NCBI RefSeq assembly: GCF_020781835.1
Contig: NZ_JAJGNJ010000013.1
Location: 1 to 64,000, forward strand
Direction: 5' to 3'
DNA from: Microbacterium testaceum
GTDB taxonomy: Bacteria; Actinomycetota; Actinomycetes; Actinomycetales; Microbacteriaceae
DNA: 64,000 nt
The translations under genes and the position numbers were made by a program. The notes below the pieces were generated by a model. That model worked only from the letters and a program-made list of their open reading frames with translations. It searched no databases and was not told the DNA's origin. This document shows positions 1 to 7,137 of the stretch, piece by piece (within the stretch, counting starts at the first letter, position 1; every line of letters begins with the position of its first letter).

Positions 1-334
1 AGATCACCGCCGCCTAAACTAACGACAGCTGATCATCGCAACGAAGCGAAAGACCACCACTCAAACGGACGCGGCCCTCACAGGTCCTGTCCCCTGGTGT
101 GGTGGAGGATCCGGCCGGGTTGTCTTCGTCGTAGACGTTGGTGAGCCATCGTGGTGATAGTCAGTGAGGGCTCGTCGGATCTGATCGACGCGGGAAGCGA
201 CCGTGTGGATCGTTGCCGCTCCGCACGATCTCACCACGGAGCGCACCGCCCGCCGCAACTGGACCCGCCCGACGACGCTCGCCACCTGGCCGGGGAGGTC
301 GACCTGAAGGTTCCCAAATACCCGGGGGCGTGAC
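1..334. other. Unassigned window edge
   Basis: I see no gene here that I can defend. An open frame on the minus strand (roughly 61-330) gives a helical-looking stretch (VASRVDQIRRALTDYHHDG) that could be the end of a small protein. A plus-strand frame (151-333) is equally open. Neither has a convincing start or ribosome binding site. Confidence 0.2.
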
Positions 335-988
335 TCACGCCTCGAGGTTCTCGGTCCCGACGAACGCGTTGTGACGCCAATAGATGTTGTCCCGGAAGTG
401 CGCAAACCCGACGCTTTCGTACGACGCAGCGACCTTCTTTCGGGAGCGCCGAAACTCGATCTCGGACAGGTGCTCCCACGGCACCGGTTGCGCGCGGAGA
501 ACGATGAGAGTCTCCCTCCCCGTGCCGGTCACCGTCTCCACCAGCGTCGTGAGCAGACGTGGACCAAGGCGCTGACCCCGGTACGGTGGCTCCACAAAGA
601 CGCCCTCGACGATCACGAGCTGCGACACCTGCTCGCCAACCAGCGGATCGCGGGAGTCGAGCCACTCGAAGACGTTCTCATCACCGAGAATCGACTCGGT
701 GATCTCGAATGCTTCGCCGCCTACTTGATCGAACACGTCAACGACGTCACCCACCCGGTCGAGGTCGACGGTGTACGCAGTAGCGCGCGCGATGACACGA
801 CGCTCCGGCTCCCCCTCGTCGTCGTCATCGAAGATGTACAACGTCGCGTCAGCGGAGATCTTCGCGACGCCCGACGGCAACTCCGTCCAGTTCACGGAGT
901 CCGGTACTCCGACCAGTGGCCGCGTGACCTTCACAATGCACTCAATATCCGTGAGGTCCACGTCAAGTCGCGCAACAACAGCAGACAT
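335..988 (-). CDS. GNAT-type N-acetyltransferase-like protein (217 aa)
   Basis: A predicted acetyl-CoA-dependent acyltransferase of unknown substrate. The acetyl-CoA loop is visible near residue 150 as VEPPYRGQRLGPRLL, which fits the GNAT motif A pattern R-x-x-G-x-G/A in form. The C-terminal half (about 135-217) carries the fold, while the N-terminal 110 residues are acidic and unlike classic GNAT proteins. I chose the ATG at 988 because GAAGGGG lies just upstream. The frame stays open further upstream, but that extension runs into the repeat-rich control region of the next transcript. It is transcribed away from the leading-region operons and seems to be a single gene. The function is not known. 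Confidence 0.7.
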   Translation of the reverse strand: MSAVVARLDVDLTDIECIVKVTRPLVGVPDSVNWTELPSGVAKISADATLYIFDDDDEGEPERRVIARATAYTVDLDRVGDVVDVFDQVGGEAFEITESILGDENVFEWLDSRDPLVGEQVSQLVIVEGVFVEPPYRGQRLGPRLLTTLVETVTGTGRETLIVLRAQPVPWEHLSEIEFRRSRKKVAASYESVGFAHFRDNIYWRHNAFVGTENLEA

Positions 989-1130
989 ACTCACCCCTTC
1001 AACAACGGATACGCGGCAACGGCATCGTGCCGACAATACCCGGGCGCTAGCCGCGATCCAGCAGAGAAGCTGAGGCGCTGTGAAACCGCCGCCCACATGA
1101 TCGCGACGGTCGGCCGGCGTCCGAACCATA

Positions 1131-1172
1131 TGGACATCGCGTGGACATTTCAACTGCGAAATGGACATTTCA
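1131..1172. repeat. Three phased TGGACAT repeats upstream of promoter Op1
   Basis: TGGACAT occurs at 1131, 1142 and 1162, the last two extended to TGGACATTTCA. The spacings of 11 and 20 bp are close to one and two helical turns. The array ends about 25 bp before the -35 box of promoter Op1, the usual place for activator sites. Confidence 0.5.
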
Positions 1173-1196
1173 GAAAGATCCCTACAAGATCGACGC

Positions 1197-1242
1197 TTGA
1201 CCCGCACGCAGAAACCCCCTACTCTGTGAATGTCACATTCAC
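1197..1242 (+). promoter_or_regulatory. Promoter Op1 with 17-bp palindromic operator
   Basis: The -35 box is TTGACC (1197-1202), then a 17-bp spacer and TACTCT as -10 (1220-1225). The perfect palindrome GTGAATGTCACATTCAC (1226-1242) follows with no gap, so a bound dimer would cover the transcription start. Five other copies in this window have the same architecture. Here the downstream transcript has no recognisable gene. Confidence 0.8.
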
Positions 1243-1439
1243 TACTAACTGAGTAGAGGGAGACCCCACAGACCCACAGCCAGGGGAACCGCGCAACGCC
1301 GTTCCCCTCCCAGGGACAGGCGCCACACCGCAGCCTGACGAGCGCTCGCCGCGCTCTTCGCTCCGTCCCTCACGGCGACCGCCGTCCTCCCAACCAGGTC
1401 GCCGCCGCGGGGGCGGCTCCGTGACATAGCCGCCCCCGC
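1232..1439 (+). ncRNA. Candidate non-coding transcript downstream of Op1
   Basis: From the predicted Op1 start to the hairpin at 1407-1439 I find no convincing rightward start codon and ribosome binding site pair. The stretch contains an 8-bp stem (AGGGGAAC pairing with GTTCCCCT, about 1282-1309) and a GC-rich pyrimidine-rich tail, then the terminator. A transcript of about 200 nt would therefore be non-coding. This is inferred from the promoter, the terminator and the lack of an ORF only. Confidence 0.4.
1407..1439 (+). terminator. Strong GC hairpin before promoter P1
   Basis: GCGGGGGCGGCT (1407-1418) pairs perfectly with AGCCGCCCCCGC (1428-1439) around a 9-nt loop, followed by a pyrimidine run without a long U tract. 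It isolates promoter P1, which begins 14 bp further on. Confidence 0.75.
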
Positions 1440-1452
1440 ACCTTCCCCTTCA

Positions 1453-1485
1453 TGTCCGCGAAGAGAACGATCCGCGGCCTATACC
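1453..1485 (+). promoter_or_regulatory. P1: copy 1 of the TGTCCGCGAA-N17-TATACC promoter family
   Basis: TGTCCGCGAA (1453-1462) is followed by exactly 17 bp and TATACC (1480-1485). The same arrangement recurs seven more times in the window. It lies between a terminator and the gene at 1508. Confidence 0.75.
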
Positions 1486-1507
1486 CACAGACGCATCGGA
1501 GGATCCC

Positions 1508-2278
1508 ATGGACAGCATCGACACCACCGCACCGGCAGACTGGCACGACTTCTACGTCGACCCCTTCCCCGGCCGCAAGGGCTCCGAGCGGATCACCGAC
1601 ACCTGCGGCAAGTGCATCGGCACCGGCCTGTACACCGGGCCCACCCACTTCACCGATGGCCACGGTCGCCCGATCTGCTTCGACTGCCACGGCACCGGCA
1701 CTCGCAGCCGGCTCGTCAGCAGCGCTCGCGCCACCGCCCGCGCCCACGCGAAGGCGCACGCCGAGCACATCGACACGACGCGCGCGATCACCGCCCGTCG
1801 CGCTGCCTTCGAGGCCGAGCACCCCGGCCTGCGCGACCAGATCACCGAAGCTCATCTGAGCATCCGGGAGGGCAACCCGCTGCGCGAGAAGATCGGCTAC
1901 CTCCTCGACTCGCTCGAGGACTCCACCGGCACCCTCGACGCCGATGAGGTCCGCACTGCCCACGAGCTGCTCGAGCAGCTCGAGCGCGAGCTGGCAGCGC
2001 GCCGCCCCGTCCCCACGGGACGCACCCTCATCCAGGGTGAGATCCTCGCAACCAAGACCACCGACACCCAGTGGGGCATCACCGTCAAGATCCTCGTCCA
2101 GGGCGAAGGCTGGCGCGTGTGGGGCACCAAGCCCTCCGAGATCTCCTCCGCGACGCGCGGCGACGTCGTCGCATTCACCGCAACCGTCTCCGCCTCGGAC
2201 GACGACGACAGCTTCGGCTTCTACTCCCGTCCCACCAAGGCGCACATCATCGCCGTAGGCATCCGCCGCACCGCATGA
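1508..2278 (+). CDS. Zinc-finger leading-region protein (256 aa), unknown function
   Basis: I do not recognise this protein as a named family. Residues 33-66 carry two cysteine pairs, CGKCIGTG and CFDCHGTG, resembling the CxxCxGxG repeats of DnaJ-type zinc fingers, so zinc binding is likely. A helical middle (about 75-165) follows. The C-terminal 85 residues look beta-rich (GEILATKTTDTQWGITVKI, then VWGTKPSEI and GDVVAFTATVSA), as expected of an OB-like nucleic-acid-binding fold. The start has AGGATCCC upstream, and promoter P1 ends about 20 bp earlier. It is the first gene of an operon with the next two. Confidence 0.75.
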   Translation: MDSIDTTAPADWHDFYVDPFPGRKGSERITDTCGKCIGTGLYTGPTHFTDGHGRPICFDCHGTGTRSRLVSSARATARAHAKAHAEHIDTTRAITARRAAFEAEHPGLRDQITEAHLSIREGNPLREKIGYLLDSLEDSTGTLDADEVRTAHELLEQLERELAARRPVPTGRTLIQGEILATKTTDTQWGITVKILVQGEGWRVWGTKPSEISSATRGDVVAFTATVSASDDDDSFGFYSRPTKAHIIAVGIRRTA

Positions 2279-2739
2279 ACGAGCGCCTCATGAACAGCCG
2301 CACCAGCCTGACGATCTACCCCGCCCACGACGAGCGGTCTCTGCATCCGCCGGCGCCGATACTCGTCGACGAGCACTACTTCGTCCGCTCCGGGCTCGAG
2401 CAGCTCCCCGCCCGCCTCATCGGGTTCAGTCCTGCCGGCGCGATCGCCATCACGGCATGGGTCCACGACGTGTTCCGCTCCCCCGAGCTCGCACGCGATC
2501 TGTACCCGACCTTCATCATCGCCGGCCGCGTCCACGCCCACCCAATCCCTGCTGCCCGAGTCACCGTGCGCGAGCCCTCCGGCGTCGTCCAGGTCGTCAT
2601 CACCGACCCGCGAGGCAAGCGATACCGCCCCTACCTCGGCGAAGACCGCGACGTCGCCGACCGCATCGCCGCCGCCTGGGGTTCCCACCGCGGCTACTCA
2701 GCCACCGTCGAGCAGATCACCCCGGCGGCTACCGCCTGA
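2275..2739 (+). CDS. Hypothetical protein (154 aa)
   Basis: No family is recognised. The chosen ATG overlaps the TGA of the preceding gene (ATGA), a sign of translational coupling. A second ATG at 2290 could also serve. The protein is soluble with no signal peptide or membrane segment. It looks mixed alpha/beta, with VVITDPRGKRYRPYLG near residue 110. It is the second gene of the P1 operon. Confidence 0.65.
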   Translation: MNERLMNSRTSLTIYPAHDERSLHPPAPILVDEHYFVRSGLEQLPARLIGFSPAGAIAITAWVHDVFRSPELARDLYPTFIIAGRVHAHPIPAARVTVREPSGVVQVVITDPRGKRYRPYLGEDRDVADRIAAAWGSHRGYSATVEQITPAATA

Positions 2740-2759
2740 CCACACGATCGGAGATCACC

Positions 2760-2969
2760 ATGCGCTGCCTGATGTGCGAAGAGCCCACCACCATGTACAT
2801 CCCATCCGACGACGTCGATGGCGTCGGACTGCACAGCTGCGGCGCGTGCGGCTTCGAGATCGAAGCGCCTCGTGATGAGCCCATGCGCACCGTGCCCGCC
2901 GACAGGCAGCGCTCTCGACTTTCGGCGACGACGACGACGACGGTTGCGAGAACGCTGCAACCTCTCTAG
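2760..2969 (+). CDS. Small zinc-ribbon protein (69 aa)
   Basis: CLMC at residues 3-6 and CGAC near residues 29-32 are spaced like a rubredoxin-type zinc ribbon (MRCLMCEEP at the N-terminus, SCGACGFEIE later). The C-terminal 25 residues are low complexity, including a Thr run encoded by an (ACG)n tract. That tract overlaps the next promoter, so the true end may be under mixed constraint. GGAGATCACC precedes the ATG. It belongs to the P1 operon. Confidence 0.6.
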   Translation: MRCLMCEEPTTMYIPSDDVDGVGLHSCGACGFEIEAPRDEPMRTVPADRQRSRLSATTTTTVARTLQPL

Positions 2970-2991
2970 TATCAGTGAATGTCACATTCAC
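2944..2991 (+). promoter_or_regulatory. Promoter Op2 with 17-bp palindromic operator
   Basis: TTGCGA (2944-2949), 17 bp, TAGTAT (2967-2972), two bases, then GTGAATGTCACATTCAC (2975-2991). A run of GAC triplets abuts the -35 box. It drives the operon starting at 3021 and lies inside the 3' end of the preceding gene. Confidence 0.8.
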
Positions 2992-3020
2992 TACTTTCTG
3001 ATTGATTGAGGAGATCGCCC

Positions 3021-3482
3021 ATGAGCGAATCGGCAGAGACCGTCACTGAGGATGTCGTCTACGTCGGGCGCAGGCAGGCGGGCAATGGCAAGCTCGCGCA
3101 CTGGTACCGCACGCTCGTCGACGGCGAGATCTCCGACAAGGAGCTCGGCTCGTACAAGCCGTACACGTCGGCGCCGGTCGGCGCGATCATCACGATCACT
3201 CGCCCGATCGACGAGCCGAACTCGCTCTACACCCGCGGGCTGCATGCGCCACGGATCACGGGCGCCTATGCCGACCGCGCGGCCACCGACGAGTGGCGTG
3301 TGACCGATCAGGCCGAGGCGCAGCGCGACGCGAACGAGCGGCGCGTCAAGCGGGATCTCGACGGGCTGCCTGCCGAGTTCACCGCAGCACTGGACACCCT
3401 GGGCGCGCACTTCTCCCGCCTCAACTCTCCGCAACGGGCGGCGCTGTTGTCGCTCGTCACCGCGAAGCTCCTGCGCTACTGA
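3021..3482 (+). CDS. Hypothetical protein (153 aa), first gene of Op2 operon
   Basis: No named family recognised. GAGGAGAT sits 8 bases before the ATG, which supports this start over a slightly longer one at 3006. The N-terminal 70 residues are beta-rich (DVVYVGRRQAGNGKLAHWYR, VGAIITITRP). The C-terminal half is helical with charged repeats (EAQRDANERRVKRDLDGLP) and ends SPQRAALLSLVTAKLLRY. It is probably soluble, and likely under the shared repressor because it follows Op2 by 30 bp. Confidence 0.65.
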   Translation: MSESAETVTEDVVYVGRRQAGNGKLAHWYRTLVDGEISDKELGSYKPYTSAPVGAIITITRPIDEPNSLYTRGLHAPRITGAYADRAATDEWRVTDQAEAQRDANERRVKRDLDGLPAEFTAALDTLGAHFSRLNSPQRAALLSLVTAKLLRY

Positions 3483-3493
3483 GGCCGAACGTG

Positions 3494-4771
3494 ATGTCCA
3501 CCCTCGACCTGCTCGACGACAGCTTCCCGCACGGCACCCCGGACGGGTACCGCCGCGGATGCCGCACTGCAGCGTGCCCCGCGCTCATCCCCTGCCGCAC
3601 CATCCACACCCGCTATGCCGGCGACTTCTCCTTCGCGAAGCTCATCGACGCCGGCACGCCCCTTGCGGAGATCCTCGAGCGCGACGCAGCCGCACGCGAC
3701 CAGTCCCGGCAGCGTGACAAGATCGCCGCTCGAGAAGAGCGCCGGGCCGCGGCCGAAGCCACGCAGCCCCGCCGACCCAAGCAGGCCTCGAAGCGCACAC
3801 CGACAGCACGGCCCGCCCGCCCGCCGAAGACGGCGCCGCTGAGGATCGCGACCCCGCGACCGACGTTGCTGAGGACGCGCACGCATCCTGGCTATCAGTG
3901 GATCGACAAGGCCCGCCTCGCGGCCGAGACGCTCCCCGTCGAGCGTGCCAGCACGTTCGCGGAGACGGTCGACGGCTACGAAGCAGCGCTGGATCGTCAC
4001 GTCGACGAGCTCGCACAGTGGCGCAGCGACCACCGGGATCTGCGCGTCCAGCTGCGTTCCGCGGTCGAGACGCTCAAGACGGCCACCATCGCCGCCGGAA
4101 GCGGCCTATCGGTCGGCGGCGTGATCGAGCGTGCTCTGCAGGACGCCACCGCCAGGCATCAGGCAGCAGTCGACGAGCTCGCGAAGCATGATCGCCCGGC
4201 ACCGCCGGCCAGGCCGCGGATGCCGCGGCCGCAGACCCCGCGGGCCCCTCGCGTCTCCCGACCGCGGCAGCTGCAGCCGCACGGCACCAACGCCTGCCGG
4301 GCGCGTGGCTGCGATCGACCGGAGTGCATCGAGGCGGGCCGCGAGTATCACCGGCAGTGGATGGCAAACCGGAAGGAACAGAGCATCCCGGCCGAACACC
4401 ACGGGACCGCCTACGGCTACCAGCTCGGCTGCAAGGACCGAGATCAATGCCCTGCCGAGATCTCCTGCGCCGACGCATCGCTGACCGAAGAGCGACGCCG
4501 GCGGCGGGAAGCCGGCATCGCCCCGCAGGCCCCGCGCGTGCCCGCTGACCCCGTTCGCCGGCACGTCCGACAACTGATGGCCTCCGGCATGACCATCCTC
4601 GAGATCGCCGACCGAGCGCAGGCCTCCAAGACCGGCGTGAAAGTCCTTCTCTACGGCCGCTCCGGCGCTCGTAAGGGAGAGCTGCCGGGCGAGATCGAAG
4701 CAGCGAAGGCGCAGCGGCTCCTCGCGCTGCAGCCGACCGCCTCCGCTGCGCAGCTCGCACGTTCCGCCTGA
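3494..4771 (+). CDS. Multi-module Cys-containing DNA-binding-like protein (425 aa)
   Basis: The protein contains three copies of a short His/Cys module: HGTPDGYRRGCRTAACPA near residue 14, HGTNACRARGCDRPECIEA near 265, and HGTAYGYQLGCKDRDQCPA near 300. Between the first and second lies a long Arg/Lys/Pro-rich linker and a helical stretch. The C-terminus (about 355-400) resembles a helix-turn-helix (MTILEIADRAQASKTGVKVLLYGRSGARKGEL). The module is common in actinobacterial mobile-element proteins of unknown role. DNA binding is inferred. It follows the previous gene by 11 bp, and GTGATG gives two adjacent possible starts. Confidence 0.65.
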   Translation: MSTLDLLDDSFPHGTPDGYRRGCRTAACPALIPCRTIHTRYAGDFSFAKLIDAGTPLAEILERDAAARDQSRQRDKIAAREERRAAAEATQPRRPKQASKRTPTARPARPPKTAPLRIATPRPTLLRTRTHPGYQWIDKARLAAETLPVERASTFAETVDGYEAALDRHVDELAQWRSDHRDLRVQLRSAVETLKTATIAAGSGLSVGGVIERALQDATARHQAAVDELAKHDRPAPPARPRMPRPQTPRAPRVSRPRQLQPHGTNACRARGCDRPECIEAGREYHRQWMANRKEQSIPAEHHGTAYGYQLGCKDRDQCPAEISCADASLTEERRRRREAGIAPQAPRVPADPVRRHVRQLMASGMTILEIADRAQASKTGVKVLLYGRSGARKGELPGEIEAAKAQRLLALQPTASAAQLARSA

Positions 4772-4807
4772 CATCGACAGCTCAACCGCCGCAAGAAGGC
4801 CCCGCCG

Positions 4808-5050
4808 TTGAACTGGTCGCAGCGGGTCACCATGCGGATGATCGCCGATGGCCGGTCCCCCTCCGGTGGCGCCAGCTACCTCGATACGACAGGCCTGGGG
4901 ATTCCCGGTGGCACCATCCAGTCTCTCCGCAGGCGCGGTCTGATCGAGCGCTACTCATGGGTCGAACCCGGCTGGGTGCTCACGAAAGCCGGCGTCGATG
5001 CCATCAACAGTGGCGCGTGTGACGAACCCGACAGCAGCATCGACGACTAA
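4808..5050 (+). CDS. Small winged-helix-like protein (80 aa)
   Basis: The segment TIQSLRRRGLIERYSWVEPGWVLTKAGVDAI has the helix-then-hairpin look of a winged helix (recognition helix, wing, final helix), so a small DNA-binding role is possible. The start is TTG with AAGAAGG about 10 bases upstream. It is the last gene of the Op2 operon, just before promoter P2. The fold is inferred only from pattern. Confidence 0.5.
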   Translation: MNWSQRVTMRMIADGRSPSGGASYLDTTGLGIPGGTIQSLRRRGLIERYSWVEPGWVLTKAGVDAINSGACDEPDSSIDD

Positions 5051-5074
5051 CCTCACCGATCTTCGCAACTCGGG

Positions 5075-5107
5075 TGTCCGCGAACAGCGCCAAGACCGGC
5101 CTATACC
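5075..5107 (+). promoter_or_regulatory. P2: copy 2 of the TGTCCGCGAA-N17-TATACC promoter family
   Basis: TGTCCGCGAA (5075-5084), 17 bp, TATACC (5102-5107). It lies upstream of Op3, so the operon at 5215 seems to have two differently controlled promoters in series. Confidence 0.7.
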
Positions 5108-5144
5108 CAGCAAGAAGGGCCTGCGGCACAGTCAGGCACGGGGG

Positions 5145-5192
5145 TTCCCCTACCAGACTCGCAGGCGTATAGTCAGTGAATGTCACATTCAC
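5145..5192 (+). promoter_or_regulatory. Promoter Op3 with 17-bp palindromic operator
   Basis: TTCCCC (5145-5150), 17 bp, TATAGT (5168-5173), two bases, then GTGAATGTCACATTCAC (5176-5192). The -35 is weaker than in the other copies but the -10 is stronger. Confidence 0.75.
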
Positions 5193-5214
5193 TATTTGAT
5201 TGAGGAGACAGGCC

Positions 5215-5514
5215 ATGACCATCACCCAGGCCGCAGCCCCCACGGGCACCGCGGTCACCATCGCAGGAACCGTCCGCACACCGCTCACCCTCGTCCGCCG
5301 ACTCACCGACCGTCAGGCGCGCGTAGGGTTCCGCGTCGAGACCGACGCCGGCTCATACAACGTCCACGCCAACGGGATCCTCGCCGAGATGCTCCGGCTG
5401 ACGACCCACCGCGGCGACCGTGTAATCGTCCACGGCCCGGCTGTCACGTTCAGCCACCCTGCCCAGACCATCCCCGACCTCGAGGCCGACAGCGTCGAGC
5501 TCGACCTCCGCTGA
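5215..5514 (+). CDS. OB-fold-like protein, possible ssDNA-binding (99 aa)
   Basis: The alternating hydrophobic pattern (AVTIAGTVRTPLTLVR, ARVGFRVETDAGSYNVHA, GDRVIVHGPAVTF) and the length suggest a five-stranded OB fold like the core of single-strand-binding proteins. The acidic-tail end (LEADSVELDLR) is short. GAGGAGA precedes the ATG. Conjugative plasmids often encode an SSB in the leading region, which agrees with the position, but the fold call is by eye. It is first in an operon of six genes up to 7027. Confidence 0.6.
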   Translation: MTITQAAAPTGTAVTIAGTVRTPLTLVRRLTDRQARVGFRVETDAGSYNVHANGILAEMLRLTTHRGDRVIVHGPAVTFSHPAQTIPDLEADSVELDLR

Positions 5515-5561
5515 CCCACGACGAGGATGGACACCACGACGCATCAGCAGGAGAGAACCCC

Positions 5562-5783
5562 ATGACCCGCATCTTCCACGTCAACGGCAAGCCCGTCGAC
5601 GTCACCGACGCCGCCGCGGTCCAGGCACTCACCGCGGACGAGTACGCCGACCTGCTCGCTCAGACCCTCAACGACACCGACGCGACCGACACCGAGATCG
5701 TCGGACTGCGCCAGGACCAGCCCGACGCCGGCACAGGGTTCATCATCACCAACCCGCCCAACGAGAGCGGGAGCGAGCGATGA
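5562..5783 (+). CDS. Small acidic hypothetical protein (73 aa)
   Basis: No family recognised. The protein starts MTRIFHVNGKPVDVTDAAAVQALTADEYADLL, has a low positive charge and ends in Ser/Glu/Arg. AGGAGAGAA lies upstream of the ATG. Its stop overlaps the next start by ATGA. Confidence 0.6.
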   Translation: MTRIFHVNGKPVDVTDAAAVQALTADEYADLLAQTLNDTDATDTEIVGLRQDQPDAGTGFIITNPPNESGSER

Positions 5784-6271
5784 CCGAGCGCCGGAACAAC
5801 ACAGCCCATCGCCGCGGCGTTGGTGTCCGCAGCGCGGAGGCTCGACGATGCCCCGTGTGCGGACGCGGCGCCGCGCTGGTGAGCGTCACTCCCCGCCCGC
5901 TCACGCCAGAGGAGACGACCACCTACTGCCGGTGGGACGACTGCACCTATGCGCGGGTGGTGCCCTCTTCGAGTGATCTGTCGCGGCTGCGAGACGGCAC
6001 ACATGCGACTGCGAGAGCGATCGCCGACGCCGAGGCTCGCGGAAGGATCGACGACGCTGCGAATCAGGTGCTGATCGACCGCCTGTACCCGCCGCTCGAT
6101 TCGACCGGTCAGCCGTGGCGGAGCGCGTTCGATCATGCGCGCCAGGAAGGGCACAGCGAGGCCGAGGCATACGACTTCGCAGACGAGTACGCGGCCTACG
6201 TGGAGGACCGGCAGTACGAGATCCGCGATCCTGACCTGCCGATCCCGTCCCCGAGCGAGTACACGCGATGA
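5780..6271 (+). CDS. Hypothetical protein with zinc-ribbon-like N-terminus (163 aa)
   Basis: CPVCGRG near residue 24 followed by a single further Cys pair region (CRWDDC near 50) suggests a zinc ribbon. The C-terminal half is helical and acidic (HARQEGHSEAEAYDFADEYAAYVEDRQYEI). The start overlaps the upstream stop and the stop overlaps the downstream start, both ATGA, so it is co-translated with its neighbours. No function can be assigned. Confidence 0.6.
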   Translation: MTERRNNTAHRRGVGVRSAEARRCPVCGRGAALVSVTPRPLTPEETTTYCRWDDCTYARVVPSSSDLSRLRDGTHATARAIADAEARGRIDDAANQVLIDRLYPPLDSTGQPWRSAFDHARQEGHSEAEAYDFADEYAAYVEDRQYEIRDPDLPIPSPSEYTR

Positions 6272-6624
6272 CCGGGCGTGAGAGTAGTAGGGATCGGCAT
6301 CAGCGCACGCTGAGCGAGTGGACAACTCGCGCAATCCGGAGCATGTTGCGTTCCTCGGACCCGGCCACCGCCTTCGCACAGCAGGACGGGGTCATCAAGG
6401 ATCGCATCAGGAACGAGCTCGGTCAGCACCGCCGCGCAACGCTGAGGGTGGTCCTGCCGATCGTGCTGCTCGCTGTCGGCGTGGTGATCGTGGTCCCCGC
6501 CCCGATCGTGCTCCTGCCTCTTGCCGGCATTGCGGTGGTCTTCGTCATCATCGTGCGAGAGGACCGACTGGCCCGCCTGCACGAGGCGATCCAGCGTGTG
6601 GACCCCGACGAGGACACCCGATGA
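6268..6624 (+). CDS. Small membrane protein (118 aa)
   Basis: Two hydrophobic segments, about residues 56-75 (VVLPIVLLAVGVVIVVPAPI) and 77-93 (LLPLAGIAVVFVIIV), follow a charged N-terminal helix. This predicts a short hairpin in the membrane with both ends on the same side. Coupled by ATGA overlaps to both neighbours. Role unknown. Confidence 0.6.
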   Translation: MTGRESSRDRHQRTLSEWTTRAIRSMLRSSDPATAFAQQDGVIKDRIRNELGQHRRATLRVVLPIVLLAVGVVIVVPAPIVLLPLAGIAVVFVIIVREDRLARLHEAIQRVDPDEDTR

Positions 6625-6902
6625 ACGAGGCATCGCCGACCGTCACGCTGGACGTGCGCGCAACGATCGTGCGCACGATCCAGCAGCACACGGACGAGGC
6701 GGACGAGGAGGCCGGCTACATCGCGGACGACATCATGGACGCGCTGAGCCTGGGCAGCGAGCTCACGGTGACCGTCCCCAGGCTGCGGCGCCGCGGCGAG
6801 CACGAATGGCCGTGCGCGCTGTTCTACGTCGGGAACTGGAACGGTTCGCGGCCGCGTGCACGGTGCAGTTGCCCGCCTGCCGAGGCGGGAGCCGAAGGAT
6901 GA
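6621..6902 (+). CDS. Hypothetical protein (93 aa)
   Basis: No family recognised. The N-terminal part is helical (ATIVRTIQQHTDEADEEAGYIADDIMDAL). The C-terminal 40 residues hold two Cys (RCSC) near the end. Overlaps both neighbours by ATGA, in a tightly coupled operon. Confidence 0.55.
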   Translation: MNEASPTVTLDVRATIVRTIQQHTDEADEEAGYIADDIMDALSLGSELTVTVPRLRRRGEHEWPCALFYVGNWNGSRPRARCSCPPAEAGAEG

Positions 6903-7027
6903 AGGATCCCCGCCAGCTCTCCCAGGCTGAGCTCGACGAGTACCTCGACCAGCTCGTGCGTGACGGCGACGATGACAGCCCGGAGTTTCACCGCGCCTAC
7001 CAGGTGTGGGAGGAGCTCAACGGCTGA
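6899..7027 (+). CDS. Very small acidic protein (42 aa)
   Basis: MKDPRQLSQAELDEYLDQL begins a fully helical, acidic peptide ending YQVWEELNG. The start overlaps the preceding stop by ATGA and the operon terminator lies 21 bp after its stop, both of which support it as a real gene. Function unknown. Confidence 0.5.
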   Translation: MKDPRQLSQAELDEYLDQLVRDGDDDSPEFHRAYQVWEELNG

Positions 7028-7047
7028 CGTTTGACCATGCCGCCCTC

Positions 7048-7079
7048 ATCGGGGCCCTGCCGACCGGCGGGGCCCCGAT
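7048..7079 (+). terminator. Hairpin terminator of the 5215-7027 operon
   Basis: ATCGGGGCCC (7048-7057) pairs perfectly with GGGCCCCGAT (7070-7079) across a 12-nt loop, followed by TTCT. Promoter P3 starts four bases later. Confidence 0.8.
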
Positions 7080-7082
7080 TTC

Positions 7083-7115
7083 TGTCCGCGAACACCCCCA
7101 ACCCCGGCCTATACC
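7083..7115 (+). promoter_or_regulatory. P3: copy 3 of the TGTCCGCGAA-N17-TATACC promoter family
   Basis: TGTCCGCGAA (7083-7092), 17 bp, TATACC (7110-7115). It directly follows a terminator, as at P1 and P4, and serves the gene at 7138. Confidence 0.75.
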
Positions 7116-7137
7116 CAGCAGACGAACGGGAGAGGCC

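Noticed and set aside
989..1207. N-terminal extension of the GNAT-like protein
   Set aside because: It would run through the TGGACAT repeats and has no ribosome binding site, whereas the ATG at 988 has one.
1226..1242. 17-bp palindromes as RNA hairpin terminators
   Set aside because: The arms meet at a single central base so no loop can form in RNA, there is no U tract, and each copy is fixed relative to a -10 box. A DNA operator explains them better.
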